From NCBI GenBank assembly GCA_039934635.1, contig JBDTLT010000044.1:1-31014 (forward strand): 31,014 nt of DNA, written 5' to 3'. Under the pieces are notes generated by a model that was not told the origin of the DNA, searched no databases, and saw only the letters and a list, made by a program, of their open reading frames with translations. The translations under genes were made by a program, and so were the position numbers. Source of the stretch: DATLFA01 sp039934635 (GTDB lineage Bacteria > Actinomycetota > Acidimicrobiia > Acidimicrobiales > WLNW01). Position 1 is the first letter of the stretch, and each line of letters opens with the position of its first letter. Positions 22,132 through 30,349 of this stretch are shown piece by piece.

Positions 22132-22698
22132 GTGGCCGAAAGAGAACGTCGTCTCGCGCCCCCGTATGGGGGCGCTTTTGTTGCCCGCAAGCAAGTGATG
22201 TCGTCTGCCGACGTCCAGCGGGCCACCAAGCGCATGGCGCACGAGATCCTCGAGCGCAACAAAGGCCTCGACGGGGTGATCATCGTCGGATTGCAGACCG
22301 GTGGTGTCCCGATCGCCGAACGCATCGCCGATGCGCTCGAGCAGATCGAAGGGCACCGGCCTCCCGTGGGCATGGTCGACGTCGCGCTGCACCGCGATGA
22401 CATCGGGTTGCGGCCGGTGTTGCCGCAAGCGCCGTCGCACATCCCCGAAGACGTCAACGGCGCCATCGTCGTGCTCGTCGACGACGTGTTGTTCACCGGC
22501 CGCACGGTAAGGGCCGCGCTCGACGCGGTGCACAGCTACGGCCGCCCGCGTGCGGTGCAACTGGCGGTCATGGTCGACCGCGGCCACCGCGAGTTGCCGA
22601 TCCGCCCCGACTATGTCGGCAAGAACCTTCCCACTCGCCGTGACGAAGTGGTCAATGTCTACGACGACGGTGTCGACATCGGGGAGATGCAGAAGTGA
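22132..22698 (+). CDS. pyrR: Bifunctional pyr operon regulator / uracil phosphoribosyltransferase
   Basis: 188 residues from GTG 22132. PyrR binds UMP or UTP and the pyr leader RNA, and many members have uracil phosphoribosyltransferase activity. The core is unmistakable: VMSSADVQRATKRMAHEILERN, IIVGLQTGGVPIAERIADAL, VDVALHRDDIG, the PRPP loop VLVDDVLFTGRTVRAALDAV, and AVMVDRGHRELPIRPDYVGKNLPT. The start has two candidates. GTG 22132 has a good ribosome site (AAGAGGT, 6 bases upstream) and adds 22 residues, comparable to the longer N-terminus I recall for the M. tuberculosis protein. GTG 22195/ATG 22198 gives a Bacillus-like length but has no ribosome site. An intrinsic-terminator-like hairpin lies between the two. 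The stop overlaps pyrB by 4 bases. Confidence 0.94.
   Translation: MAERERRLAPPYGGAFVARKQVMSSADVQRATKRMAHEILERNKGLDGVIIVGLQTGGVPIAERIADALEQIEGHRPPVGMVDVALHRDDIGLRPVLPQAPSHIPEDVNGAIVVLVDDVLFTGRTVRAALDAVHSYGRPRAVQLAVMVDRGHRELPIRPDYVGKNLPTRRDEVVNVYDDGVDIGEMQK
22156..22182 (+). terminator. Intrinsic terminator-like hairpin at the 5' end of pyrR
   Basis: Perfect 8-bp arms GCGCCCCC (22156-22163) and GGGGGCGC (22168-22175) enclose a GTAT loop and are followed by TTTTGTT (22176-22182). It is the best terminator-like structure I found in the window. It lies 38 bases after the PyrR-binding hairpin and inside codons 9-17 of pyrR if translation starts at GTG 22132. This fits an attenuator that acts when translation of the first codons is blocked, or a leader attenuator if translation starts at 22198. 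Confidence 0.85.
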
Positions 22699-23651
22699 AA
22701 CACCTGTTGTCGATCGAAGACCTCGGCGGTGACGGCATCACCGCGCTGCTCGAACTCACCGACCGATTCGTCGAAGTGAGCGAGCGCCGCATCCCCAAAG
22801 TCCCGGCGCTGTTGGGCAAGACCGTCGTGTCGCTCTTCTACGAAGACTCGACGCGTACGCGACTGTCCTTCGAGACTGCGGCCAAGCGGCTATCGGCCGA
22901 CACCATGAACTTCAGTGTCGGCACGTCGTCGGTGAACAAGGGCGAGTCGTTGCGCGACACCGTCGAGACGATCGAAGCGATGGGTGTCGACGCAATCGTC
23001 GTGCGCCACGGTTCGGCCGGCGTGCCGTGGCAGATCACCGGCTGGGTCGACTGCTCGGTGATCAACGCCGGCGACGGAGGCCACGAGCATCCGACGCAAG
23101 CATTGCTCGACAGCTACACGATCCGGCAGCACTGTGGTTCGCTGCGGGGCCGCCACATCGCCATCGTGGGCGACATCAAGCACAGTCGTGTCGCGCGCAG
23201 CGATCTGATGGCGTTCGTGGCGCTCGGTGCCGAGGTCACACTCGTCGCGCCACAGACCTTGCTGCCGGCGCGCCTCGACGGATGGCCGGTCAAGGTGAGC
23301 CACGATCTCGACGCAGTGTTGCCGTCGGCCGACGTGGTCTATCTGTTGCGCATGCAGCGCGAGCGCATGAACGAGATGTTGATCCCGTCACTGCGTGAGT
23401 ACACGACTTGTTACGGCATGACGATCGAACGCGCGGCGCGGCTCCCCAAGAATGCGCTCATCATGCATCCCGGTCCGATGAACCGCGGCGTCGAGATCTC
23501 CGCCGAAGTGGCCGGCCTTTCCAACGCCGTCATCATCGATCAAGTGAAGAACGGTGTCGCGGTACGCATGGCGGTCTTGTTCTTGCTTCTCGGCAGCGGC
23601 TACGGGCTCGTGAGCATCCCCGACATCCTCTCGAACGGAGAACAGAAGTGA
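22695..23651 (+). CDS. pyrB: Aspartate carbamoyltransferase catalytic chain
   Basis: 318 residues; joins carbamoyl phosphate and aspartate to carbamoyl aspartate. The carbamoyl-phosphate site is STRTR (52-56, in FYEDSTRTRLSFETA), and HEHPTQALLDSYTI follows near 130. The aspartate domain has IVGDIKHSRVARS, YLLRMQRERM and HPGPMNRGVEI. No pyrI regulatory gene is present, as usual in Actinobacteria, so control is likely through PyrR. The GTG overlaps the pyrR stop, and the stop overlaps the pyrC start (both GTGA). Confidence 0.97.
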   Translation: MKHLLSIEDLGGDGITALLELTDRFVEVSERRIPKVPALLGKTVVSLFYEDSTRTRLSFETAAKRLSADTMNFSVGTSSVNKGESLRDTVETIEAMGVDAIVVRHGSAGVPWQITGWVDCSVINAGDGGHEHPTQALLDSYTIRQHCGSLRGRHIAIVGDIKHSRVARSDLMAFVALGAEVTLVAPQTLLPARLDGWPVKVSHDLDAVLPSADVVYLLRMQRERMNEMLIPSLREYTTCYGMTIERAARLPKNALIMHPGPMNRGVEISAEVAGLSNAVIIDQVKNGVAVRMAVLFLLLGSGYGLVSIPDILSNGEQK

Positions 23652-24955
23652 ACCGCAGCGCAACGTTGGCCATACGCGGGGGCGCCGTGGTCGACGCCCG
23701 CGGGTCGCGCCGCGCCGATGTGCTCATCGGCGCCGACGGCATCATCCTCGACGTCGGTCAAGATCTCGACGGCGACCGCACGCTCGACGCGTCCGGATGC
23801 TTCGTCGGCCCCGGTCTGGTCGACCTGCACACACACCTGCGTCAACCCGGCAAGGAAGAGGCAGAGACCATCGAGTCGGGCGCGCGTGGCGCGGCACTGG
23901 GTGGTTTCACCGCGGTGGTGGCCATGCCCAACACCGATCCACCGATGGACAGCGCGTCGGTGGTCCGCGACGTCATCGCGCTCGCACGAGATGTCTGCTG
24001 CGAGGTGTTCCCGTCCGCCGCGATCACCGTCGGTCGACGCGGCGAGTCGTTATCGCCCATGGCCGAACTCGTCGGGCTCGGTGTGCGCATGTTCACCGAC
24101 GACGGCACCGGCGTGCAGGACACGCGATTGATGCGCCGTGCCTTCGAATACGCGAGTGGGCTGGCACCCTTCGCCGGTGGCGCGTCGATCACCATGGCAC
24201 AGCATTGCGAGGTGACCGCGCTCGCCGAGGGCGGCCACATGAACGAAGGCTTGTGGTCGGTCAAGCTCGGTATCCCGGGACAACCGGCCGAATCCGAAGA
24301 GCTCATGGTGATGCGCGACATCGCCCTGGCGCGCCTGACCGGTGGGCGGGTGCACTTCCAACATCTGTCCACGGCCGGTTCCGTGGCGATGGTGCGCGCC
24401 GCCAAAGACGCGGGTTTGCGGGTGACCGCAGAGGCGACACCGCATCACTTCACCTTGACCGACGAGTGCTGCGCCGGCTACGACGCGGTCTTCAAGGTGA
24501 ACCCACCCTTGCGCACCGACGGTGATGTCGCGGCGGTCCGTGCCGGCTTGGCCGATGGCACCATCGACGCCATCGCCACCGACCACGCGCCGCACGCCGC
24601 ACACGAAAAAGAGTTGCCGTTCGATCAAGCCCCGCCGGGCATGCTCGGCCTCGAGACCGCGCTGGCACTCGCGCACGGCGAATTGGGTCTCACCGTCGAG
24701 CGATTGTTCGCGCTGATGTCATGGCAGCCGGCCGCCATTGCCGGCATCGGCGATCGCCACGGCGGGCCGGTGGTTGCCGGTCGCATCGCCAACCTGTGTG
24801 TGTTCGACCCCGGCGTCGAGTGGGTAGTGCGCGGCGATTCGATGGCATCCAAATCCCGCAACACTCCGTTCGAAGGGCGCGCGATGCGGGGCAGAGTGCG
24901 CCACACGATCTTTCAAGGCCAACCTGTCGTCGAAGATGGAGCAGCGCAGCGATGA
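23648..24955 (+). CDS. pyrC: Dihydroorotase (class I)
   Basis: 435-residue amidohydrolase that cyclises carbamoyl aspartate to dihydroorotate. The zinc-site motifs are DLHTHLRQPG (H61, H63), FTDDGTGVQD, QHCEVTALA, HLSTAGSV and the catalytic Asp in ATDHAPHAAHEKE. MPNTDPP and GLETALALA are also family hallmarks. Length and motifs fit the bacterial class I enzyme rather than the shorter E. coli type. GTG 23648 overlaps the pyrB stop; the frame extends upstream but only as a shadow of pyrB. The stop overlaps carA (ATGA). Confidence 0.96.
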   Translation: MNRSATLAIRGGAVVDARGSRRADVLIGADGIILDVGQDLDGDRTLDASGCFVGPGLVDLHTHLRQPGKEEAETIESGARGAALGGFTAVVAMPNTDPPMDSASVVRDVIALARDVCCEVFPSAAITVGRRGESLSPMAELVGLGVRMFTDDGTGVQDTRLMRRAFEYASGLAPFAGGASITMAQHCEVTALAEGGHMNEGLWSVKLGIPGQPAESEELMVMRDIALARLTGGRVHFQHLSTAGSVAMVRAAKDAGLRVTAEATPHHFTLTDECCAGYDAVFKVNPPLRTDGDVAAVRAGLADGTIDAIATDHAPHAAHEKELPFDQAPPGMLGLETALALAHGELGLTVERLFALMSWQPAAIAGIGDRHGGPVVAGRIANLCVFDPGVEWVVRGDSMASKSRNTPFEGRAMRGRVRHTIFQGQPVVEDGAAQR

Positions 24956-26061
24956 CCACTGCTATTCGGGAAGGGCTGTTGGTACTCGCCGACGGCACGA
25001 CATTCGAAGGCGAGATGATCGGCGCGTCGTCAGGCGACGCGATCGCGACGGGTGAGGTCGTGTTCAACACCGTGTTGTCGGGCTATCAAGAAGTGATCAC
25101 CGACCCGTCGTATGCGGGCCAGATCATCACGTTCACGTATCCCCACATCGGCAACTACGGGGTGAACGACTTCGATGACGAGAGTGCTCGACCGTTCTGT
25201 CGCGGGGTCATCGTGCGCGATATTGCGCGCCGGCGCAGCAACTGGCGCTCGACCGAGAACCTCGATGCGTTCTTGAGCCGGCACGGGATTGCCGGCATCG
25301 CGGGTGTCGACACACGGCGACTCACCCGACACCTCCGCGATTTCGGGGCTATCCCCGGCGCGTTCGGTTACGTCGGCGACGGTGGCGTCAGCGAGACCGC
25401 GCTCAAAGCGGCGGCGCTGGCCGAACCAGGCACTGACGGTGTCGATCTCGTCGCCGAGGTCACATGTCCCCGTCCGTATTCGATCGGCAACGGTCACCGG
25501 CGCGTCGTTGCCTATGACTTCGGGATGAAGCGATCGATCTTGCGCCAACTCGGTGAGTTCGCCACCGTCGATGTGGTGCCCGCGTGGATACCGGCGTCGG
25601 AGATCATCGCGCATCGGCCCGATGGAGTGTTCCTGTCCAACGGTCCCGGTGATCCGGCGATGGTCGAGCACGCCGTCGACAACATCCACGCGATCATCGA
25701 CGCCGGCATCCCGCTGTTCGGCATCTGTCTCGGCCATCAACTGATGTCGCGAGCGCTCGGCGGCACGACTTTCAAGCTGCCGTTCGGGCATCACGGTGGC
25801 AATCATCCGGTCCGCAATCTCTCCACCGGACAGATCGAAATCACCAGCCAGAACCACAACTTCTGCGTCGACATCGATTCGCTGGCCGGTGTGGCCGAGT
25901 TGACGCATGTCAATCTGAACGACCAGACCGTCGAGGGCATGCGCGTGATCGGTGCCCGCGCGTTCAGTGTGCAGTATCACCCCGAAGCGGGCCCGGGTCC
26001 GCACGACGCGCGCTATCTGTTCGACGATTTCAGCGCCCTCATCGAAGGAGCCCACAAGTAA
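24952..26061 (+). CDS. carA: Carbamoyl-phosphate synthase small chain (glutaminase)
   Basis: 369 residues; hydrolyses glutamine and passes ammonia to CarB. The N-terminal CPSase domain shows LVLADGTTFEGEMIG, GEVVFNTVLSGYQEVITDPSYAGQII and HIGNYGVN. The class I glutamine amidotransferase domain has VFLSNGPGDP, the nucleophile C259 in FGICLGHQL, and H343/E345 in VQYHPEAGPGP. ATG 24952 overlaps the pyrC stop and precedes the conserved start of the domain. It ends in a one-base overlap with carB (TAATG). Streptomyces has an additional membrane-protein gene between pyrC and carA, as I recall; it is absent here. Confidence 0.97.
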   Translation: MTTAIREGLLVLADGTTFEGEMIGASSGDAIATGEVVFNTVLSGYQEVITDPSYAGQIITFTYPHIGNYGVNDFDDESARPFCRGVIVRDIARRRSNWRSTENLDAFLSRHGIAGIAGVDTRRLTRHLRDFGAIPGAFGYVGDGGVSETALKAAALAEPGTDGVDLVAEVTCPRPYSIGNGHRRVVAYDFGMKRSILRQLGEFATVDVVPAWIPASEIIAHRPDGVFLSNGPGDPAMVEHAVDNIHAIIDAGIPLFGICLGHQLMSRALGGTTFKLPFGHHGGNHPVRNLSTGQIEITSQNHNFCVDIDSLAGVAELTHVNLNDQTVEGMRVIGARAFSVQYHPEAGPGPHDARYLFDDFSALIEGAHK

Positions 26062-29000
26062 TGCCGCGTAGAGCTGATCTCGAGTCGATCCTGGTGATCG
26101 GGTCTGGACCCATCGTCATCGGCCAAGCGTGTGAGTTCGACTATTCGGGCACACAGGCGTGCCGGGTGTTGCGCAGCGAGGGCTACCGCGTGGTGCTCGC
26201 CAACTCCAATCCCGCGACGATCATGACCGACCCCGAGTTCGCCGACGCGACCTACGTCGAGCCGTTGCACGTCGACGTCATCACGCGCATCATCGACCGG
26301 GAACGACCCGACGCCATCCTGCCGACACTCGGCGGCCAGACGGCGCTCAATCTCGCGATGGAGCTACATCGCAGCGGCGTGCTCGATACGTATGGCGTCG
26401 AGATGATCGGCGCCAACGCCGAAGCGATCGAGACCGCCGAGGACCGCGAACGGTTCAAGCAGGCGATGATCGAGGTCGGCCTGGCGGTGCCCGCCTCGGG
26501 CTCGGCGCACACGCTCGACGAGTCGATGGACGTCGTCGCTCGCATCGGTCTGCCCGTGATCATTCGCCCCGCGTACATCCTCGGGGGCAAAGGCACCGGC
26601 ATCGCGTCCACCATCGACGAGTTCCGGTCGCTCGCATCGCTCGGCTTGGACGCCAGCCCGATCTCCGAGATCCTGATCGAGAAGTCGATCGCGGGCTGGA
26701 AAGAGTTCGAGCTCGAAGTCATGCGTGACCGCGCCGACAACTGCGTGGTCATCTGTTCCATCGAAAATTTCGATCCGATGGGTGTGCATACGGGCGACTC
26801 GATCACCGTTGCGCCCGCGCAGACGCTCTCCGACGTCGAATACCAGCAGATGCGCGACGCGGCGTTCACGTGCATCCGTCGTGTCGGCGTCGAGACCGGG
26901 GGCTCCAACGTGCAGTTTGCCGTCAATCCCCGCAACGGCGACCAAGTGATCATCGAGATGAATCCGCGCGTGTCGCGCAGCTCCGCGCTGGCCTCCAAGG
27001 CCACCGGTTTCCCGATCGCGAAGATGGCCGCCAAGCTCGCCGTGGGCTACACGCTCGACGAGATTCCCAATGACATCACAAAGAAGACACCGGCATCGTT
27101 CGAACCGACAATCGACTACGTCGTCACCAAGGTGCCGCGGTGGGCATTCGAAAAGTTTCCCGGCACGTCGGGGGTGCTCGGCACGTCGATGCAATCGGTG
27201 GGCGAGGCGATGGCCATCGGCCGCACGTTCCCCGAGTCCTTCCAAAAAGCGTTCCGTTCGCTCGAGCTCGGCCGCTCAGGGCTGAACTGTGATCCGGCCG
27301 AGCGCAAGCTCGATTCACTGCCCGACAGCGAACTCAAAGCTAAGGCCGCCATTGCGACACCCGATCGCGCGTTCCAGGTCGAGGCGCTCTTGCGCCGCGG
27401 CTTCAGCGTCGAGGATGTATCCGAGCTCACGATGATCGATCCGTGGTTCATCGATCAGATCTCGATCATCACCGATGAACGCGCCCATCTCGCGACCAAG
27501 TCGACCACGACCATGAGCGTGCGTGAATGGCGGCGGGCAAAGCAGATCGGCTTCTCCGACGCGCAGCTCTCGTACCTCTGGTCGCAGAGCGAGGCCGAGG
27601 TGCGGGCGGCGCGGCTCGCCGCGGGCGTGCGGCCGACGTTCAAGACGGTCGACACCTGTGGCGCGGAGTTCGCCGCCGAGACGCCGTACCACTACTCCAC
27701 GTGGGAAGACGAAGACGAAGTGCGGCCGTCGACCCGCCAAAAGGTGATGATCCTCGGCTCAGGACCCAACCGCATCGGTCAGGGCATCGAATTCGACTAC
27801 TGCTGCGTGCACGCGTCGTTTGCACTGCGAGACGCGGGCTTCGAGACCATCATGGTCAACTGCAACCCCGAGACGGTATCGACCGATTACGACACGAGCG
27901 ACCGCCTCTACTTCGAGCCGATCACCTACGAAGACGTCGCCAACATCATCGACGCCGAGCAGCCGATGGGCATCATCGTCGGGCTCGGTGGCCAGACACC
28001 GCTCAAGCTCGCGGGACAGCTGCCGCCCGAGTTGGTCAAAGGCACCAGCGCGGCCTCGATCGATCTGGCCGAAGACCGCGAGCGGTGGAACGCGCTGTGC
28101 GCGCGGCTCGAGATTCCCCAACCCGCGGGGGGCACTGCGCAGACACTCGCCGACGCCGCAGTCATCGTCGAGCGTGTCGGATATCCAGTATTGGTGCGGC
28201 CTTCCTACGTGCTCGGCGGTCGCGCGATGGAGATCATCTACGACGACGCGTCGCTCGAGCGCACCATGAACGAGCTCTCGCGTTTCGGAACGTTGGGCAT
28301 CGAGGGAGGACTTTCCGCCGAACGTCCGGTGCTCGTCGATCGCTTTCTCGAAGACGCGACCGAGGTCGATGTCGATGCCGTGCGTGACCACACGGGCGAG
28401 GTGTTGATCGGCGCCGTGATGGAACACGTCGAAGAAGCCGGTGTGCACTCGGGCGACTCGGCGTGCGTCATCCCGCCGCCGCACCTGTCACCCGACACGA
28501 TCGCCGTCATCGAGGACTACACGCGTCGCATCGCCGAGGCGCTGCAGGTGCGCGGCTTGGTCAACGTGCAGTACGCCGTCAAGGGCAGCCAGGTCTTCGT
28601 CATCGAAGCGAATCCGCGCGCATCGCGCACGGTGCCGTTCGTGGCCAAGGCCACCGGCGTCCCACTGGTCAAGATCGCGGCGCGTGTGATGCTCGGTGCG
28701 ACACTCGACGAACTGCGCGAAGCGGGTCTGCTCGCACCGCCGGTCGTCGGCGATCACGTCGCCGTCAAAGAGGCGGTGCTTCCGTTCAACCGATTCCCCG
28801 AAGCCGATGCGGTGCTCGGTCCTGAGATGCGCTCGACGGGCGAAGTCATGGGTATCGATCTCACGACGGGCCTCGCGTTCATGAAGAGTCAGATCGCCGC
28901 CGGCGGTCCGCTGCCCGAAAAGGGCACAGTTTTCCTGTCGTTGGCCGACCGCGACAAGGTGCTCGGCTGCGAAGCGGCCGAACTGTTCCATCAACTCGGG

Positions 29001-29354
29001 TTCTCGCTCGTCGCCACAGCGGGCACGGCGGCGGCGTTGCGGACGGCGGGCATACCCGTCGCCAAGCTCGTCGCCAAGCTCGACGAAGAAGGTGAAGACG
29101 GCGTCGATCTCATCAATCGTGGTGAGATCCATCTCGTCGTGAACAGTCCGCGCGGTCGCGGACCCAGAGCCGACGGTGCACACATCCGCGCCGCCGCGCA
29201 ACGCAACAACGTGCCGTTGCTCACCACTGCGTCGTCGGCGTTGGCCGCCGCGCTCGGCATGCTCGATTGGTCTCGTCACCGGTTGCAGGTGCGCACGCTG
29301 CAGGAGTACCACCGCGGCGTGTGGCGCGCCGAGCAGTTCGGCTGGGAGGACTGA
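26061..29354 (+). CDS. carB: Carbamoyl-phosphate synthase large chain
   Basis: 1097 residues, the full duplicated synthetase. The first ATP-grasp half opens with ILVIGSGPIVIGQACEFDYSG and LPTLGGQTALNLA and contains IEMNPRVSRSSALASKATG. The oligomerisation region follows around 400-550. The second half opens with ILGSGPNRIGQGIEFDYCCVHA and IIVGLGGQTPLKLA and ends in FVIEANPRASRTVPFVAKATG. The C-terminal MGS-like allosteric domain (about 945-1080) contains LFHQLGFSLVATAGTAAALR and LVVNSPRG. It combines bicarbonate, ammonia and two ATP into carbamoyl phosphate for both pyrimidines and arginine. It overlaps carA by one base and pyrD by one (TGATG). Confidence 0.98.
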   Translation: MPRRADLESILVIGSGPIVIGQACEFDYSGTQACRVLRSEGYRVVLANSNPATIMTDPEFADATYVEPLHVDVITRIIDRERPDAILPTLGGQTALNLAMELHRSGVLDTYGVEMIGANAEAIETAEDRERFKQAMIEVGLAVPASGSAHTLDESMDVVARIGLPVIIRPAYILGGKGTGIASTIDEFRSLASLGLDASPISEILIEKSIAGWKEFELEVMRDRADNCVVICSIENFDPMGVHTGDSITVAPAQTLSDVEYQQMRDAAFTCIRRVGVETGGSNVQFAVNPRNGDQVIIEMNPRVSRSSALASKATGFPIAKMAAKLAVGYTLDEIPNDITKKTPASFEPTIDYVVTKVPRWAFEKFPGTSGVLGTSMQSVGEAMAIGRTFPESFQKAFRSLELGRSGLNCDPAERKLDSLPDSELKAKAAIATPDRAFQVEALLRRGFSVEDVSELTMIDPWFIDQISIITDERAHLATKSTTTMSVREWRRAKQIGFSDAQLSYLWSQSEAEVRAARLAAGVRPTFKTVDTCGAEFAAETPYHYSTWEDEDEVRPSTRQKVMILGSGPNRIGQGIEFDYCCVHASFALRDAGFETIMVNCNPETVSTDYDTSDRLYFEPITYEDVANIIDAEQPMGIIVGLGGQTPLKLAGQLPPELVKGTSAASIDLAEDRERWNALCARLEIPQPAGGTAQTLADAAVIVERVGYPVLVRPSYVLGGRAMEIIYDDASLERTMNELSRFGTLGIEGGLSAERPVLVDRFLEDATEVDVDAVRDHTGEVLIGAVMEHVEEAGVHSGDSACVIPPPHLSPDTIAVIEDYTRRIAEALQVRGLVNVQYAVKGSQVFVIEANPRASRTVPFVAKATGVPLVKIAARVMLGATLDELREAGLLAPPVVGDHVAVKEAVLPFNRFPEADAVLGPEMRSTGEVMGIDLTTGLAFMKSQIAAGGPLPEKGTVFLSLADRDKVLGCEAAELFHQLGFSLVATAGTAAALRTAGIPVAKLVAKLDEEGEDGVDLINRGEIHLVVNSPRGRGPRADGAHIRAAAQRNNVPLLTTASSALAAALGMLDWSRHRLQVRTLQEYHRGVWRAEQFGWED

Positions 29355-30349
29355 TGCGTCGTGCGGGCAACGCGAAGGTCGGCGAGCCGGTCGACCTCAC
29401 GACCCGCGTCGGCTCTCTCACGTTGGCGAACCCGATCATGTCGGCGTCGGGTACCGCGGGACATGGCGCCGAATTGGCCCGGTACTTCGATCTCTCGTCG
29501 CTCGGCGCCATCGTCGTCAAGTCATTGTCGCCCGAGCCATGGGCTGGCAATCCGCCGCCGCGGGTGCACGAGACGGCCGCGGGAATGATCAACAGTGTCG
29601 GGCTGCAAGGCCCCGGTGTCCGAGCGTGGCTCGAACACGAGTTGCCGGCGCTCGAACGCACCGGAGCACGGGTCGTCGCCAGCATCTGGGGTCGCACCGT
29701 GCGCGACTTCGAACGCGCGGCCGAGATGCTGGCCGACGCGCCACCGGCGGTGGTTGCGGTCGAAGTCAACGTGTCGTGCCCCAACCTCGAGGATCGCAGC
29801 AAGATGTTCGCTCACTCGACGTCGGCCACTTTCGATGTCATCGCCGCGACGGCTGCGTGCGGGCGCCCCCGATGGGCCAAATTGAGCCCAAATACCTACG
29901 AGCTCGTCGAGATCGCGGCAGCGGCACGCGCCGCCGGCGCGGATGCCGTCACACTCGTCAACACCGTTCTCGGCATGGTCATCGATATCGAGGAACGACG
30001 CCCGCTTCTCGGCGCGGCGCGCGGCGGGCTGTCCGGTCGTGCGATCCATCCGGTCGCGGTGCGTTCGGTGTTCGACTGCCGGGAGGCGCATCGGGATCTG
30101 CCGATTGTCGGAGTTGGCGGTGTAGCGTCCGCAGGCGATGCCATCGAGCTCATCATGGCCGGCGCAAACGCGGTACAAATCGGTACCGCAACTTTTGCCG
30201 ACCCTCGAGCGATGGTGCGAATACTCGACGGCGTGCGCGAGTGGTGCCGGCAACACGGTGTGAAATCGCTCGAAGAGATCCGTGATGTCGCGCACGAAGA
30301 CGCGCAACGACAAGACCAAGCAATCAGGAGTGGAGCAAATCATGGGTGA
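29354..30349 (+). CDS. pyrD: Dihydroorotate dehydrogenase, class 1 (1B-like)
   Basis: 331-residue FMN TIM barrel that oxidises dihydroorotate to orotate. The class 1 nature is clear from NVSCPN with the catalytic base C142 (class 2 uses Ser), from VVKSLSPEPWAGNPPPR with HETAAGMINSVGLQGPG, from LVNTVLGMVIDIEERRP, and from GGLSGRAIHPVAVRSV and VQIGTATFADP. The pattern is most like type 1B, which normally needs the iron-sulfur/FAD subunit PyrK to pass electrons to NAD+. No pyrK lies between carB and pyrD or elsewhere in the window. There is no membrane-targeting N-terminus of the quinone-linked class 2 kind. ATG 29354 is chosen for the overlap with carB; the stop overlaps pyrF by 8 bases. Confidence 0.94.
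   Translation: MRRAGNAKVGEPVDLTTRVGSLTLANPIMSASGTAGHGAELARYFDLSSLGAIVVKSLSPEPWAGNPPPRVHETAAGMINSVGLQGPGVRAWLEHELPALERTGARVVASIWGRTVRDFERAAEMLADAPPAVVAVEVNVSCPNLEDRSKMFAHSTSATFDVIAATAACGRPRWAKLSPNTYELVEIAAAARAAGADAVTLVNTVLGMVIDIEERRPLLGAARGGLSGRAIHPVAVRSVFDCREAHRDLPIVGVGGVASAGDAIELIMAGANAVQIGTATFADPRAMVRILDGVREWCRQHGVKSLEEIRDVAHEDAQRQDQAIRSGANHG

Noticed and set aside
22198..22698. ATG 22198 as the only pyrR start
   Set aside because: It gives a Bacillus-like N-terminus but has no ribosome site, whereas GTG 22132 has AAGAGGT at good spacing. It is kept as an alternative in the pyrR entry.
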